Below are positions 7,216 to 15,865 of a stretch of DNA of 29,436 nt, one piece after another (the stretch's first letter is position 1; the number at the start of each line of letters is the position of its first letter). This DNA is from CAYMCV01 sp964389005. GTDB taxonomy: Bacteria; Bacillota; Clostridia; Lachnospirales; Lachnospiraceae. The notes beneath the pieces are model-generated. The model ran no database searches. It was not told where the DNA came from and saw only the letters and a program-made list of their open reading frames with translations. The stretch lies in contig CAYMCV010000018.1 of the NCBI GenBank assembly GCA_964389005.1, positions 1 to 29,436 of the forward strand, read 5' to 3'. The position numbers were made by a program, and so were the translations under genes.

Positions 7216-8721
7216 GTGCCAAGAAAATCATACATAGAAATATTGCAAATGAGTTATGCTAACCGTATCATTCCCTCGGAGGTTACATTGACCATGCAAT
7301 TATCTGCCGATCTTGAACACAATATCCGCCAAGCACATTTTTATCTGCCTTTCCATAAAAGTTTTGATTTAATAGAGCGAAAATTAATGATTAGTTCCAC
7401 CAAATCATATTACATCTGTATCAACGGTTTCTGCCAAACCGATTTGATTCAACGTGTTTTCTCCGATTTGCAAAACCCATTATATGTACCATCCGGAGAA
7501 ATCGACAGTATTATTCAATTTACCGAGTCCAAAATCGGGTATTCTCAAGTGCAGTTTGTTTCAGAGTGGGAAGCTCTTTTACGTGCCGTCTTGAGTGGTG
7601 TCACCGCACTTTTCCTTGACGGATTTGATCGAGCAATCCTAATTGATATGCGAACCTATCCTGCAAGAGGCGTGGAAGAACCGGAAAACGAAAAAATCAC
7701 GCGCGGTGCCAAAGACGGATTTGTTGAAACATTGCTTTTGAACACCTCTCTGATTCGCAGAAGAGTACGCAGTCGCAGACTGACATTTGAACTTGTCTCT
7801 GTCGGAAGTGAAAGCAAAACCGATGTCGCCATTGCTTACGTCGATCGCCTGCAAGACCCGAAATTACTGCAAAGCATCAAAAACAAAATAGAATCGCTTC
7901 GTGTAACCTCACTTACCATGGGCATCAAAAGTCTGGAAGAATTGATGGTCAAAAAAAGTTGGTTTCACCCATTGCCAAATGTCTTGCTTACCGAACGTCC
8001 GGATGTCGCATGCAGTTATTTGATGGAAGGTCATATTCTGCTCATCGTTGATAACTCTCCTTATGCGATGATTCTCCCTTGCACGATTTTTCAATTTACC
8101 CAAAGTCCGGAGGATTACAACAAATCTCCCGTTGTCGGCACATATTTGCGACTCGTACGTTTTGCATGCATACCGATTGGATTGTTGTTGTTGCCCATTT
8201 TTCTGCTCCTCGGCATCCAAAATCCGCAGATTATGATTACAACCGAGGTACTTACGCCGGACCGATTGTTTGTATACGTCATCTTGATTGAATTCATCTT
8301 GGAATTGTTTAAAACTTCTTCCTCGCTTTCCTCCGGTCGCTTATCCGGTTCACTGTCCATTGTTGGCGGCTTGATTATCGGCGATGTGGCAGTTCAAATG
8401 GAATGGGCAAGTTTGGAAGTCATTTTCTATGGTGCGATTACCATGCTTGCTACGCTCAGTCTTTCCAATCGCGAATTTGGCGAAGCAATTCGTGTTTATC
8501 GCGTCTTTCTATTGCTGCTGACCGGCTTGCTCCATCTTCCCGGTTTTATGATTGGTTTGATTCTTATTATGATTTCCGTCATAACAACACCGACATTCGG
8601 TCAAAAGAGTTACTTTTGGCCTCTGATTCCTTTTGATGCCGCCTGTCTCAAGACACTTTTGTTTCGCTACCCGACTTATATGGCACAACCGGGCGATACC
8701 GCACGGCACAAAACAAAATAA
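7216..8721 (+). CDS. GerA-family spore germination protein, SpoVAF-like
   Basis: A 501-residue member of the GerA alpha-subunit/SpoVAF family, inner-membrane proteins of the spore that take part in germination. The soluble N-terminal region (to about residue 290) includes KSFDLIERKL and a folded core ending RPDVACSYLMEGHILLIVDNSP. The membrane part has four to five hydrophobic segments and the family signature RRVRS near residue 180. The end, YFWPLIPFDAACLKTLLFR, resembles SpoVAF more than the GerAA receptor subunits. The start is uncertain: GTG at 7216 or ATG at 7249, neither with a good ribosome binding site. No GerB or GerC partner genes follow, which fits a stand-alone SpoVAF-type protein. 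No reliable sporulation promoter was seen. Confidence 0.82.
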   Translation: MPRKSYIEILQMSYANRIIPSEVTLTMQLSADLEHNIRQAHFYLPFHKSFDLIERKLMISSTKSYYICINGFCQTDLIQRVFSDLQNPLYVPSGEIDSIIQFTESKIGYSQVQFVSEWEALLRAVLSGVTALFLDGFDRAILIDMRTYPARGVEEPENEKITRGAKDGFVETLLLNTSLIRRRVRSRRLTFELVSVGSESKTDVAIAYVDRLQDPKLLQSIKNKIESLRVTSLTMGIKSLEELMVKKSWFHPLPNVLLTERPDVACSYLMEGHILLIVDNSPYAMILPCTIFQFTQSPEDYNKSPVVGTYLRLVRFACIPIGLLLLPIFLLLGIQNPQIMITTEVLTPDRLFVYVILIEFILELFKTSSSLSSGRLSGSLSIVGGLIIGDVAVQMEWASLEVIFYGAITMLATLSLSNREFGEAIRVYRVFLLLLTGLLHLPGFMIGLILIMISVITTPTFGQKSYFWPLIPFDAACLKTLLFRYPTYMAQPGDTARHKTK

Positions 8722-8753
8722 AAACTCTTAAAATGCAACGAAGTATCTTGGCA

Positions 8754-8790
8754 CAAAAAAATGAGAGCCTGCATGCACTCATGCAGACTC
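8754..8790 (-). terminator. Intrinsic terminator of the GH16-GH5 operon
   Basis: Eleven-base arms (8765-8775 and 8780-8790, core CTGCATG/CATGCAG) with one mismatch and a 4-base loop are followed on the minus strand by a run of seven Ts. It begins about 20 bases after the GH5 stop. In the plus direction there is no T tract, so it does not serve the gerA-like gene. Confidence 0.85.
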
Positions 8791-8810
8791 CCAACGACAC
8801 AAACCAGTCC

Positions 8811-9845
8811 TTACAAAAGGCTAACCAGTTCCTTCTGTATGGAAGAATAATGCGTATCCACAATACCAAAATCTTTCTCTTTATAATTCCATGCGGCACG
8901 CCCAATTGCGTACTTCTCAAATACATCATGAATCTCGCGATACCAGTTTAACGTACCGTCAAGCGGCGCGCGCTCGAGCACCCCGTATTCTCCGCAATAG
9001 AGAGGTACATTTTTGGCTTCTGCAAACTGTAATGCATCCGCAAACAGAACTTCAAACAATTTTCCGTCCGCACCGTCAAACAATGAATCATAGATTGCGC
9101 CGACCTGCGCCTTCCCGACCACCTCGCTCTTGCGCCGAAGTTCTGCAATGCTTGTCGGGTACTGCACGTCAAAATCATCCGTCATTCCCTGTACCCACGG
9201 TGCTTTCTGGTGTGTGAAAGCCATCGGCTCATAACAATGGAAGGTATAAATGATTTTATCATCCAAATCAACGTCAATGGCAGATACCGTCAACGCCCCG
9301 TTGTTACATGTTCCGCCGACAATCAGGTAGGATTCGGGTGCAATCGCACGAATACGTTTGATGGTTTGATTGGCAATTTGATTCCATTTCGCCGTGTACT
9401 TCGGATTCACAACTTCATTCAGCAATTCCAATGCAACGAATTCATAATCGCCGCCGTAACGCTTCGCCAGTACATCCCAAAGTTGATAAAAATATGTCTG
9501 CAGCGATTCATCACAGAAGAACAAATCCGGATTCTGTACCTCTGCCTCGTCAAACATATATCCCTTGGTTTTATGCAGATCCAATATCAGTCGAAGACCG
9601 TGCTTTTTACACCAATCGATACAATTGTCGATGTACTTAAAACCTTCCTCAATACAATTACCTTCTTCATCACAAACAATATCATAATCAAGCGGCAAGC
9701 GTACATGATCAAGCCCCCAATCTGCGATGGTTTGTATGTCTTTTTCAGTGATAAACGTATCAAAATGTACTTTGTCTCGACTGACGCACTGAGACAACCA
9801 GCCACCTAAATTGATACCTCTTTGATATCCTTCAAATGCTCTCAT
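8811..9845 (-). CDS. Glycoside hydrolase family 5 enzyme
   Basis: A 344-residue GH5 (beta/alpha)8-barrel enzyme that cleaves beta-glucosidic bonds. The general acid is Glu144 in LELLNEV and the nucleophile Glu286 in YCGEYGV. The arginine and histidine of the active site are visible in DHVRLPLDYD and YTFHCYEP, and the opening RGINLGGWLSQC is typical of GH5 glucanases, including exo-beta-1,3-glucanase-like members. There is no signal peptide, so the enzyme probably acts in the cytoplasm on imported oligosaccharides. The ATG immediately follows the GH16 stop, and its GGAGGAG ribosome binding site lies inside the GH16 gene, so the two are translationally coupled. The pairing with GH16 suggests beta-1,3 or mixed-linkage glucan as substrate; this is inference. 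Confidence 0.85.
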   Translation of the reverse strand: MRAFEGYQRGINLGGWLSQCVSRDKVHFDTFITEKDIQTIADWGLDHVRLPLDYDIVCDEEGNCIEEGFKYIDNCIDWCKKHGLRLILDLHKTKGYMFDEAEVQNPDLFFCDESLQTYFYQLWDVLAKRYGGDYEFVALELLNEVVNPKYTAKWNQIANQTIKRIRAIAPESYLIVGGTCNNGALTVSAIDVDLDDKIIYTFHCYEPMAFTHQKAPWVQGMTDDFDVQYPTSIAELRRKSEVVGKAQVGAIYDSLFDGADGKLFEVLFADALQFAEAKNVPLYCGEYGVLERAPLDGTLNWYREIHDVFEKYAIGRAAWNYKEKDFGIVDTHYSSIQKELVSLL

Positions 9846-11261
9846 CTATTCAATCTCCTCCACGCGTACATTTGTAATATACACAGTTGCAGTGGAACCT
9901 AAATGTCCCATGTTGAATTCCATACGCCCGTTGTTATCATCTTTTGTTTTCATCTCGAACTCAAATGTATATGTCTGCATCTCCGTGGTGATTGCCTGCT
10001 TCGTATCCGGCAAATAGCGTATCCATCCATTGGTCGGTGCCGAAACACATACAATGATATTTCTGTCTTCATCTGCCTTGGCATCGAAGCTGACGCGATA
10101 CTTTTTACCGTTACGCATCGGTAAATCTGGCTGAACCAATTGGACGGAATAGTCCACGGTACCTTCATTCTCTGAAGTAATGACAATCATATTGTCTTTA
10201 ATCTCGGCGCTGCCCTCTCCGCCGTTAAACAATAGGAACTTCCAATTGATATCATCCGTCAAATCCTCTGCTTCCGCAAAGTCACCGTTAAAAATATAGT
10301 TTCCGTCCTCAAGAGCTTCGCGGAATTGTTTCTCCGGTTTGCTGACATTGGTATCATACTGCGGTTTCTGATATACACGCACGTAATCAATCTCAAACAC
10401 CGCCTTGTCAAAATCCGTCGTTGCATCCGGATTGCCCGGCCAAGTTCCCCCGACTGCAAGATTCATCTGTACAAAGAACGGCTGATTGAACGGTGCCGGA
10501 TATTCCTTCTCAGGCTGTCCGTCCACTGCCGTAAACCAATCATTGACCGTGTGATACAGATTGTTGTCAATATAGAAACGCATTTCGCCCGGTTCCCATT
10601 CCACCGAATATTCATGAAAATCATCCGCAAATGTGGAACCCGTTAACGTATAGACTCCCTGTTGGTCCGCATGCGGCTCTCCGTAATGAACCGTTCCGTA
10701 TGCCGTCGCAGTATCGTTGCCAAGTACTTCCATGATGTCAATCTCACCACACTTTGGCCACTGTCCATAGAAACTCTCATCCTGCGTCATCATCCAGATT
10801 GCCGGCCAGAGCCCCTGTCCCTCGGGAACTTTTGCTCTTGCGACTACTTTGCCATACATGAAGTCCTGTTTGTTCTGTGATGTCACTTTCCCTGACGTAT
10901 AATAATCCTTGCCCGATGCATCCGCCGTTTTGATTGCCTTAATATTTAAGTTTCCGTCTTTTACAAAAACATTCTCTTCGGATGTCGTATACTCCTGTAA
11001 CTCACTGTTCGTCCACCCCGGCTCATGCGGTTCATAATTCCAAATGCTCTGATCCAGTTGATTTCCCTGGAATTCATCATGCCAAAGCAATTGATATCCG
11101 TCCAATTCCGGTGCTTCAATCGGCGCCTCCGATACTTCTTGCGGAACTTCCTGTGTATCCTCGACAACGCTGCCTTCCTCTGTGCCGGTATTTGCATTGC
11201 ATCCCGCAAGTGTCCCCGTCACCATGGTTCCCAATAATAGTAACGCGCATATCCTTTTCAT
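9846..11261 (-). CDS. GH16 beta-glucanase lipoprotein with C-terminal CBM4-like domain
   Basis: A 471-residue lipoprotein, probably anchored outside the cell. The N-terminal signal peptide ends in a lipobox with the modified cysteine at residue 21 (LAGC). A Glu/Val/Pro-rich linker (22-53) follows, then a GH16 laminarinase-type domain (about 54-300) with the catalytic motif GEIDIME, in which Glu173 is the nucleophile and Glu178 the acid/base. Further GH16 landmarks are WPAIWM, YSVEWEPGEMRFYID and NLAVGGTWPG. The last 150 residues (NGDFAEAEDL..W to the end) form a beta-sandwich like CBM4/9 carbohydrate-binding modules. GGGAGG precedes the ATG. It is the first gene of the GH16-GH5 unit and is divergent from the AraC-type regulator. 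The likely substrate is beta-1,3 or beta-1,3/1,4 glucan. Confidence 0.9.
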   Translation of the reverse strand: MKRICALLLLGTMVTGTLAGCNANTGTEEGSVVEDTQEVPQEVSEAPIEAPELDGYQLLWHDEFQGNQLDQSIWNYEPHEPGWTNSELQEYTTSEENVFVKDGNLNIKAIKTADASGKDYYTSGKVTSQNKQDFMYGKVVARAKVPEGQGLWPAIWMMTQDESFYGQWPKCGEIDIMEVLGNDTATAYGTVHYGEPHADQQGVYTLTGSTFADDFHEYSVEWEPGEMRFYIDNNLYHTVNDWFTAVDGQPEKEYPAPFNQPFFVQMNLAVGGTWPGNPDATTDFDKAVFEIDYVRVYQKPQYDTNVSKPEKQFREALEDGNYIFNGDFAEAEDLTDDINWKFLLFNGGEGSAEIKDNMIVITSENEGTVDYSVQLVQPDLPMRNGKKYRVSFDAKADEDRNIIVCVSAPTNGWIRYLPDTKQAITTEMQTYTFEFEMKTKDDNNGRMEFNMGHLGSTATVYITNVRVEEIE

Positions 11262-11319
11262 AGTTTAACCTCCCAAATACGGTTGCCTGTTTCCCTTTGA
11301 GTCTAGCACCGAGGAATCA

Positions 11320-11335
11320 AAAACGATATCGTTTT
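11320..11335. promoter_or_regulatory. 16-bp palindromic operator candidate between GH16 and AraC genes
   Basis: AAAACGATATCGTTTT is a perfect 16-base palindrome. It lies 59 bases from the GH16 start and ends one base before the -35 box of the AraC-type gene, so a bound protein could affect both promoters. AraC proteins usually bind asymmetric direct repeats, so a LacI- or other dimeric regulator encoded elsewhere is as likely as the neighbour. No strong sigma-A promoter for GH16 is visible, consistent with activated expression. Confidence 0.5.
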
Positions 11336-11336
11336 G

Positions 11337-11366
11337 TTTACATTTTTATCTGTATCATGATATACT
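11337..11366 (+). promoter_or_regulatory. Promoter of the AraC-type regulator gene, extended -10
   Basis: TTTACA and TATACT are separated by 18 bases, with TG one base before the -10 box. The -35 box abuts the 16-bp palindrome. Confidence 0.55.
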
Positions 11367-11400
11367 GTAACAATGAACTTCGTATATGGGAGGGCTCAAA

Positions 11401-12183
11401 ATGAACACAAACAAAGCACTCGTTTACAAGGAATATCTGCTGCGGGAAAATGTCTGGATGCACGCACCCTACAACCCGGAATTTGCTTTTTATGAAGCAG
11501 TCAAAAGCGGTGACTTGACGAAGGTACAAGAAATGAATCAAACACCGTTCGGACAGAAAGAAGGGTTCGGCATGCTCGCAAAGAACGAATTGCAAAGCAT
11601 GAAGTATCATTTCGTCATCACCTGTGCTCTCCTTGCACGTTTCTGCATTGAAGGTGGCATGGAGCATGAACTTGCATACAGTCTGAGCGACTTATACATC
11701 TCAGAATGCGATGCCTGCCTGACAATTCCGCAAATTTCCGATTTACACAGCCGCATGACGTTCGACTATACCAAACGAATGAAGGCTCTGCGAAAAGCAC
11801 ATGTTTTCACAAAGCCTGTTTCGATGTGTATTGATTATATCTATAACAATCTGCACAAAAGAATTACAATTGACATGCTCTCTTCACACGTCGCATTAAA
11901 TCCCGCATATTTATCTCGTCTGTTCAAACACGAAACCGGATTGACAATCACCGATTACATTCGTCAACGTAAAATCGAGACTGCACAAAACATGCTGAAG
12001 TATTCCGATTATCGCCCCTCACAGATTGCAACCCTGCTTGCCTTTCCGAGCCAGAGTTATTTCATCGAAGTATTTCGCAAATTAACCGGCGTAACGCCAA
12101 AAACCTATCGCGACTTAAGTTATCGGGAAACCAATCTTTTCTTGGCAAGCGATATCGACGCAACGGCGCCGCCTTCATTGTAA
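11401..12183 (+). CDS. AraC-family transcriptional regulator
   Basis: A 260-residue regulator. The C-terminal 100 residues form the AraC double helix-turn-helix domain: the first helix pair includes ITIDMLSSHVALNPAYLSRLFKHETG and the second includes PSQIATLLAFPSQSYFIEVFRKLTGVTPKTYR, both close to consensus. The N-terminal 150 residues are helical, without the cupin fold of classical AraC, as in the 'helix-turn-helix with unknown sensor' group of Clostridia. I chose the ATG at 11401 because GGGAGGG lies upstream; an earlier ATG overlaps that site. It is divergent from the GH16-GH5 operon and is its probable activator. Its 3' end overlaps the opposing kinase gene by 64 bases. Confidence 0.88.
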   Translation: MNTNKALVYKEYLLRENVWMHAPYNPEFAFYEAVKSGDLTKVQEMNQTPFGQKEGFGMLAKNELQSMKYHFVITCALLARFCIEGGMEHELAYSLSDLYISECDACLTIPQISDLHSRMTFDYTKRMKALRKAHVFTKPVSMCIDYIYNNLHKRITIDMLSSHVALNPAYLSRLFKHETGLTITDYIRQRKIETAQNMLKYSDYRPSQIATLLAFPSQSYFIEVFRKLTGVTPKTYRDLSYRETNLFLASDIDATAPPSL

Positions 12184-12851
12184 AGCCTCAGTCTGCCGCG
12201 ATGAACGGATACAATACGCTTAACAATCATCAGGCCCAATCCATGTGTGGAAAGTCCCTCTTTTTTCCGACGGCTTTGCTTCAAAGTGCCGTCCGGAAAC
12301 CCCTTCCCGTTGTCCCGTACACATAACAACACTCTGCTGCCCCGCACCGTTCCCGAAACGGTAATCTTACACCCTTGCGGATTATGCACCATGGAGTTGC
12401 GAATCAAGTTAAAAATTGCCCTGTATAACAGCTGCTCATTTCCGAGAATCCGGACATTTTCCAAGGACGCATCAATCTGCGGCACCAATTCATAACGTTC
12501 ATCCGGTCCGCCGTTTACCACATCCGTTAGCACCGAGCGAAGCAAACCTGCCGGTTTGATACGCTGTTTCTCTGTCCTTAGTCCTGCATACTGTAATTTA
12601 TTTACCAGATTGAAATCCTCCGTCAAATCCCGTATACGCTCCGATTGACGGCAAATCACTCCTACCTCTCGGCGTGCTTCCTCGGACAATTCCGCTTCTT
12701 TTTGCAGTTGGGCGGAATATCCCATGATCATTGTCAACGGTGTCCGAATATCATGCGATACCCCCGCAATCCATTCCATTCTCGCCTTTTCATTGCGTTT
12801 CGCGACAAAATAATCCCATAACTGTATCAGATAATCAATCCGACCAACCAA
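12120..12851 (-). pseudogene. Sensor histidine kinase, C-terminal (catalytic) part, frameshifted
   Basis: This is the catalytic half of a membrane sensor kinase. It has the phosphoacceptor H box GVSHDIRTPL, the N box NLIRNSMVHNP, the G1 box DNGKGFPDG and the G2 box HGLGLMIVKRI. The only start is a TTG inside the preceding frame, with no ribosome binding site, so the open frame is best seen as the second part of a split gene. The first part (12827-13315) reads through the second membrane segment and stops at TGA; a -1 shift near 12830-12850 would join them into a kinase of about 397 residues. It could be a real mutation or a sequencing error. It overlaps the AraC-type gene at the 3' ends. Confidence 0.8.
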
Positions 12852-13315
12852 ATCGGAAAAACCAGAAACAAACTTAAGACAAACTGTTTCTGCGGCATGG
12901 ATACCGAATACTTCCAGAATGTGTCCTTGGGATACCCAACTACAAGTAGCGTGTCCTCATACTGCCATGTGTTCACAGGATACCCCTGCAAATACCAGCG
13001 TGAAAAAGAAGCAACATCCTGATAGGAATAATGTGTCGCAACCTCCTGCGGTCTGCAAAAATCCCAACATACATCTCCGTTCTCATCGATGAGAAGCAAA
13101 AAGCATCCCGCTTCTGCCACCGAAATCTGCATTTTGTCACTGAGTTCATACCCTGCATCTGTTACCGAAAGGTTCTTAACCACGGAATCGATATCCACTT
13201 TCCGAATAGAGCTATAACCGTAAAATGATACCGGAAGCAGTATCAATACAGACACCAAAAAAGTAAAACATATGGAAAACAACAGTACCAGTATACATTG
13301 AATGAATCGTTTCAC
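12827..13315 (-). pseudogene. Sensor histidine kinase, N-terminal sensing part, frameshifted
   Basis: This is the first 162 residues of the same kinase: a membrane segment near residues 8-30, an extracellular loop of about 105 residues (containing QISVAEAGCFLLLIDENGDVCW), then a second membrane segment (VLSLFLVFPIWLVGLII) that is cut off by TGA. The GTG at 13313-13315 is the best start because AAAGGGAG lies 7 bases upstream, just inside the end of the response regulator gene. There is no HAMP domain. The kinase probably senses a cell-envelope signal, as expected next to a LanFEG-type exporter. Confidence 0.78.
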
Positions 13316-13319
13316 GCAC

Positions 13320-14012
13320 TCACTCCCTTTCCAATTTGTAACCAAGTCCGCGTACTGTAATCAACCAGCGCGGGTGTGATGCATCTTCCTCTATTTTCTC
13401 GCGCAACCTTCGAATATGAACCATCAGCGTATTCTCATAACCGAAGTTCTCTTCTGCCCATATGGCTTCACACAGTGCATCGATGGTAACAATTTTACCT
13501 CTGTTCTCCAGTAATTTCTTAAGAATCTGATACTCCTTGGCAGTCAGTGCAACTTCGCCGCCGACATCAATTACCCGTCCGCCCTCCATATCAACCGTCT
13601 TTGTTCCCAAAACCGTATGTGTATGCTCCTCTGCCGGATATGCTCTGTTTATGATATTTGTAATTCTGAGTGTCAATTCTTCCGGCAGAAACGGTTTGGT
13701 GATGTAATCGTCCGCTCCGAGCCCCAATCCAATCAAGCGATCCACGTCTTCATCTCTGGCAGATAAAAAAAGAATCGGTGCCTGCGTCATCTGCCTAAGA
13801 ATCCGATATAACTGAAATCCGTTTCCGTCCGGCAACATCACATCCAGTACAATCAAGTGCGGCTTTAATTCTTTGACCGCTCTTTCGGCGCTGTCGCAAT
13901 TTGATGCCGTATAAAGAGAGGAAAAACCGCATTTTTTAAGATAAACACATTCCATATCCAGAATATCAGTTTCATCATCCACCAAAAGAATTCTGTAATC
14001 TTCGTTTCCCAT
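13320..14012 (-). CDS. OmpR-family response regulator
   Basis: A 230-residue response regulator. The receiver domain (about 1-120) has acidic residues at VDDE, the phosphoacceptor Asp57 in LIVLDVMLPDGNGF, and Lys107 in DDYITKPF. The C-terminal winged helix (about 130-230) has the OmpR-type ENTLMVHIRRLREKIE recognition region and the ending TVRGLGYKLE. GGAGG lies 5 bases before the ATG at 14010-14012; the longer open frame has no such site. It forms an operon with the kinase, whose GTG start is 4 bases after its stop region, and is divergent from the LanFEG-type transporter that it probably activates. Confidence 0.92.
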   Translation of the reverse strand: MGNEDYRILLVDDETDILDMECVYLKKCGFSSLYTASNCDSAERAVKELKPHLIVLDVMLPDGNGFQLYRILRQMTQAPILFLSARDEDVDRLIGLGLGADDYITKPFLPEELTLRITNIINRAYPAEEHTHTVLGTKTVDMEGGRVIDVGGEVALTAKEYQILKKLLENRGKIVTIDALCEAIWAEENFGYENTLMVHIRRLREKIEEDASHPRWLITVRGLGYKLERE

Positions 14013-14049
14013 CCGCGCCTCCGTTCCTTGCCTGTTTGTTCTGATTCTA

Positions 14050-14078
14050 AGTATAGAGCACTTTTTTAGCCCTGCCAA
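14050..14078 (-). promoter_or_regulatory. Sigma-A promoter of the first two-component operon
   Basis: On the minus strand TTGGCA and TATACT are separated by 17 bases, giving a leader of about 30 bases before the response regulator ATG. Confidence 0.7.
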
Positions 14079-14142
14079 TCCCCATGCGCCAAAATTAAAC
14101 TAAATGTAAGGTAGGCTTCATCTTCTCTTAGGATGTGCTTGT

Positions 14143-14148
14143 TATGAT
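14143..14148 (+). promoter_or_regulatory. Candidate -10 box of the LanFEG-type operon
   Basis: TATGAT is preceded by TG one base upstream (extended -10). No recognisable -35 box lies 16-18 bases before it, as in promoters that need an activator. The AT-rich stretch 14092-14112 upstream contains loosely repeated TAAA/TAAG words and may hold response regulator sites. A GGCAG/CTGCC hairpin (14073+100 region, 14173-14187) lies in the leader just before the ribosome binding site. Confidence 0.35.
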
Positions 14149-14201
14149 GTGTCTGTAATCAAAACCGCTCCGGGCAGAAAAACTGCCAGAAAGGATAAAA
14201 A

Positions 14202-15131
14202 ATGAATACCCTAATTTCAACGGAAAATCTATGTAAATGTTACGGTAAGTTTGTCAGTGTCAACAATTTGGATCTGTCGGTTCCGGCCGAATGTATCTAT
14301 GGTTTTTTGGGGCCGAACGGTGCCGGGAAATCAACAACGCTAAAAATGATACTCGGGCTTGCAAAGCCGACCAAAGGAAGCATTTCTCTGTTCGGTGAAA
14401 CCGTAACAAACAAAAACTTGCTTCCCGCATTACGTAAAACCGGTTCCCTCATTGAATCGCCAAGTTATTATGAACACCTTAGCGGAGAAGAAAACCTTCG
14501 TATTGCAGCCGCACTCAAAGAAGTCGATTCAAAACAAATTGCAGAAATCTTGGATATTGTCAAACTGACCGATTTTAAAGACCGTAAAGTAAAGAACTAT
14601 TCTCTCGGTATGAAACAACGGCTGGGTTTTGCAACGGCTCTGCTCGGCTTCCCGCAACTTTTGATTCTGGACGAACCTACCAACGGCCTTGACCCCGCCG
14701 GTATCCAAGAAATGAGAGAATTGATTCTTTCACTTCCCAAACAATTTGGTATGACAATCGTGGTATCTAGTCATTTGCTTTCCGAAATTGATCAAATTGC
14801 AAATTATGTCGGCATCATCAATCACGGCAATCTGCTGTTTCAGGGCAGTCTCAACGAACTCCATTCCATGAGTCGAGGAGAATTGTTCCTACGTACCAAT
14901 CGTAACACGGATGCCGCGCAATTTTTATCTGATTTGCATGTGCCTGTACGAACGCAAAATGATGTTTTGGTACTCCCCGCACTTCCGGATTCAGAAATTG
15001 CCCTTTATCTTAAGGGACTCTGGGAAGCGGGTTTTGCGATTTATCGCCTGGAAGGACATGAAAAGTCACTGGAGGATATCTTTTTAACCATAACGGAAGG
15101 AGATGTGCATCATGAAAGCGTTTCTTGTTGA
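14202..15131 (+). CDS. ABC transporter ATP-binding protein, LanF/bacitracin type
   Basis: A 309-residue ATPase of the group that includes lantibiotic-immunity LanF and bacitracin-resistance BcrA proteins. Walker A is GPNGAGKSTT, the ABC signature is YSLGMKQRLG, Walker B is LLILDEPTNGLD and the H-loop VVSSHLLSE. The last 90 residues form the extra C-terminal domain of this group. GAAAGGA lies before the ATG. It overlaps the next gene by 20 bases, so translation is coupled. It energises export or expulsion of a membrane-acting compound through the two following permeases. The divergent two-component system suggests control by an envelope or peptide-antibiotic signal; no lantibiotic structural gene is visible nearby. 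Confidence 0.9.
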   Translation: MNTLISTENLCKCYGKFVSVNNLDLSVPAECIYGFLGPNGAGKSTTLKMILGLAKPTKGSISLFGETVTNKNLLPALRKTGSLIESPSYYEHLSGEENLRIAAALKEVDSKQIAEILDIVKLTDFKDRKVKNYSLGMKQRLGFATALLGFPQLLILDEPTNGLDPAGIQEMRELILSLPKQFGMTIVVSSHLLSEIDQIANYVGIINHGNLLFQGSLNELHSMSRGELFLRTNRNTDAAQFLSDLHVPVRTQNDVLVLPALPDSEIALYLKGLWEAGFAIYRLEGHEKSLEDIFLTITEGDVHHESVSC

Positions 15132-15864
15132 AATTCGTAAAAACAAACTGCCGCAGTTATTGTTGCTGACCTTCGGCTTTTCGGCGCTGCTCTTATTCTG
15201 GATGTGTGCAAGCTATATGAATGCCAAATCTGAGATGCTTGCGACCGGCTGGGATAACATGCTTGCCGACCTACCCATGCTCTATGTTATCTTCTCTCCG
15301 GTATATCTGACGGTTCTGGCCAGCCAGATTGCCGATGTGGAGCACAAAGGGGATGCGTTGAAACTATTGTTTGTCTTACAACCGCGAAAGCAACTCTATC
15401 ACGGAAAACTGATGCTCGGATTCATGCTCTGTCTGCTGCAAAAGGCAACGGAACTTCTGTTGATGTTACTTGTAGGAAAACTGTTTCATTTCGAAGGGCC
15501 TGCGCCCGTCGGCAGATTCTTACTGTACTTTTTATGTTGTTTTTTGGTCTCTGCAGGCGGATATCTGTTGCAGTTGAATCTCTCGCTTCGGTTCAAAAAT
15601 CAGGCAATTCCGCTTTGTATCGGTATCGGATGCGCACTTGCGGGGTTACTTATGACTTTTTACTCAACGGAATTGACACGACATCTGTATTATTGGACCA
15701 ATTATCTGACGCTGTCGCTGTCTCTCATGGATTACAATGCTGCAGACAAAACTTATACGTTTATCAAACTTGCATTCAACCCTTGGGGACTCGTTTCCGT
15801 CGGTTTGTGGAGCAGTCTTGCTTACGCATGCGGCAGACGTCGGATGCAAAGAAAGGAGTTATGA
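15112..15864 (+). CDS. ABC transporter permease, LanE/MutE-like
   Basis: A 250-residue integral membrane protein with about six hydrophobic segments and the start MKAFLVEIRKNKLPQ, typical of the short ABC-2 permeases in LanFEG systems. I chose the ATG at 15112 because AAGGAG lies 9 bases upstream and because it follows the family start; an ATG 9 bases earlier is also open. It ends one base before the next start. It probably forms a heterodimer with the following permease. Confidence 0.83.
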   Translation: MKAFLVEIRKNKLPQLLLLTFGFSALLLFWMCASYMNAKSEMLATGWDNMLADLPMLYVIFSPVYLTVLASQIADVEHKGDALKLLFVLQPRKQLYHGKLMLGFMLCLLQKATELLLMLLVGKLFHFEGPAPVGRFLLYFLCCFLVSAGGYLLQLNLSLRFKNQAIPLCIGIGCALAGLLMTFYSTELTRHLYYWTNYLTLSLSLMDYNAADKTYTFIKLAFNPWGLVSVGLWSSLAYACGRRRMQRKEL

Positions 15865-15865
15865 T

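Noticed and set aside
8754..8790. Bidirectional terminator also serving the gerA-like gene
   Set aside because: The T tract exists only on the minus-strand side; downstream of the stem on the plus strand the sequence is CCAACGAC.
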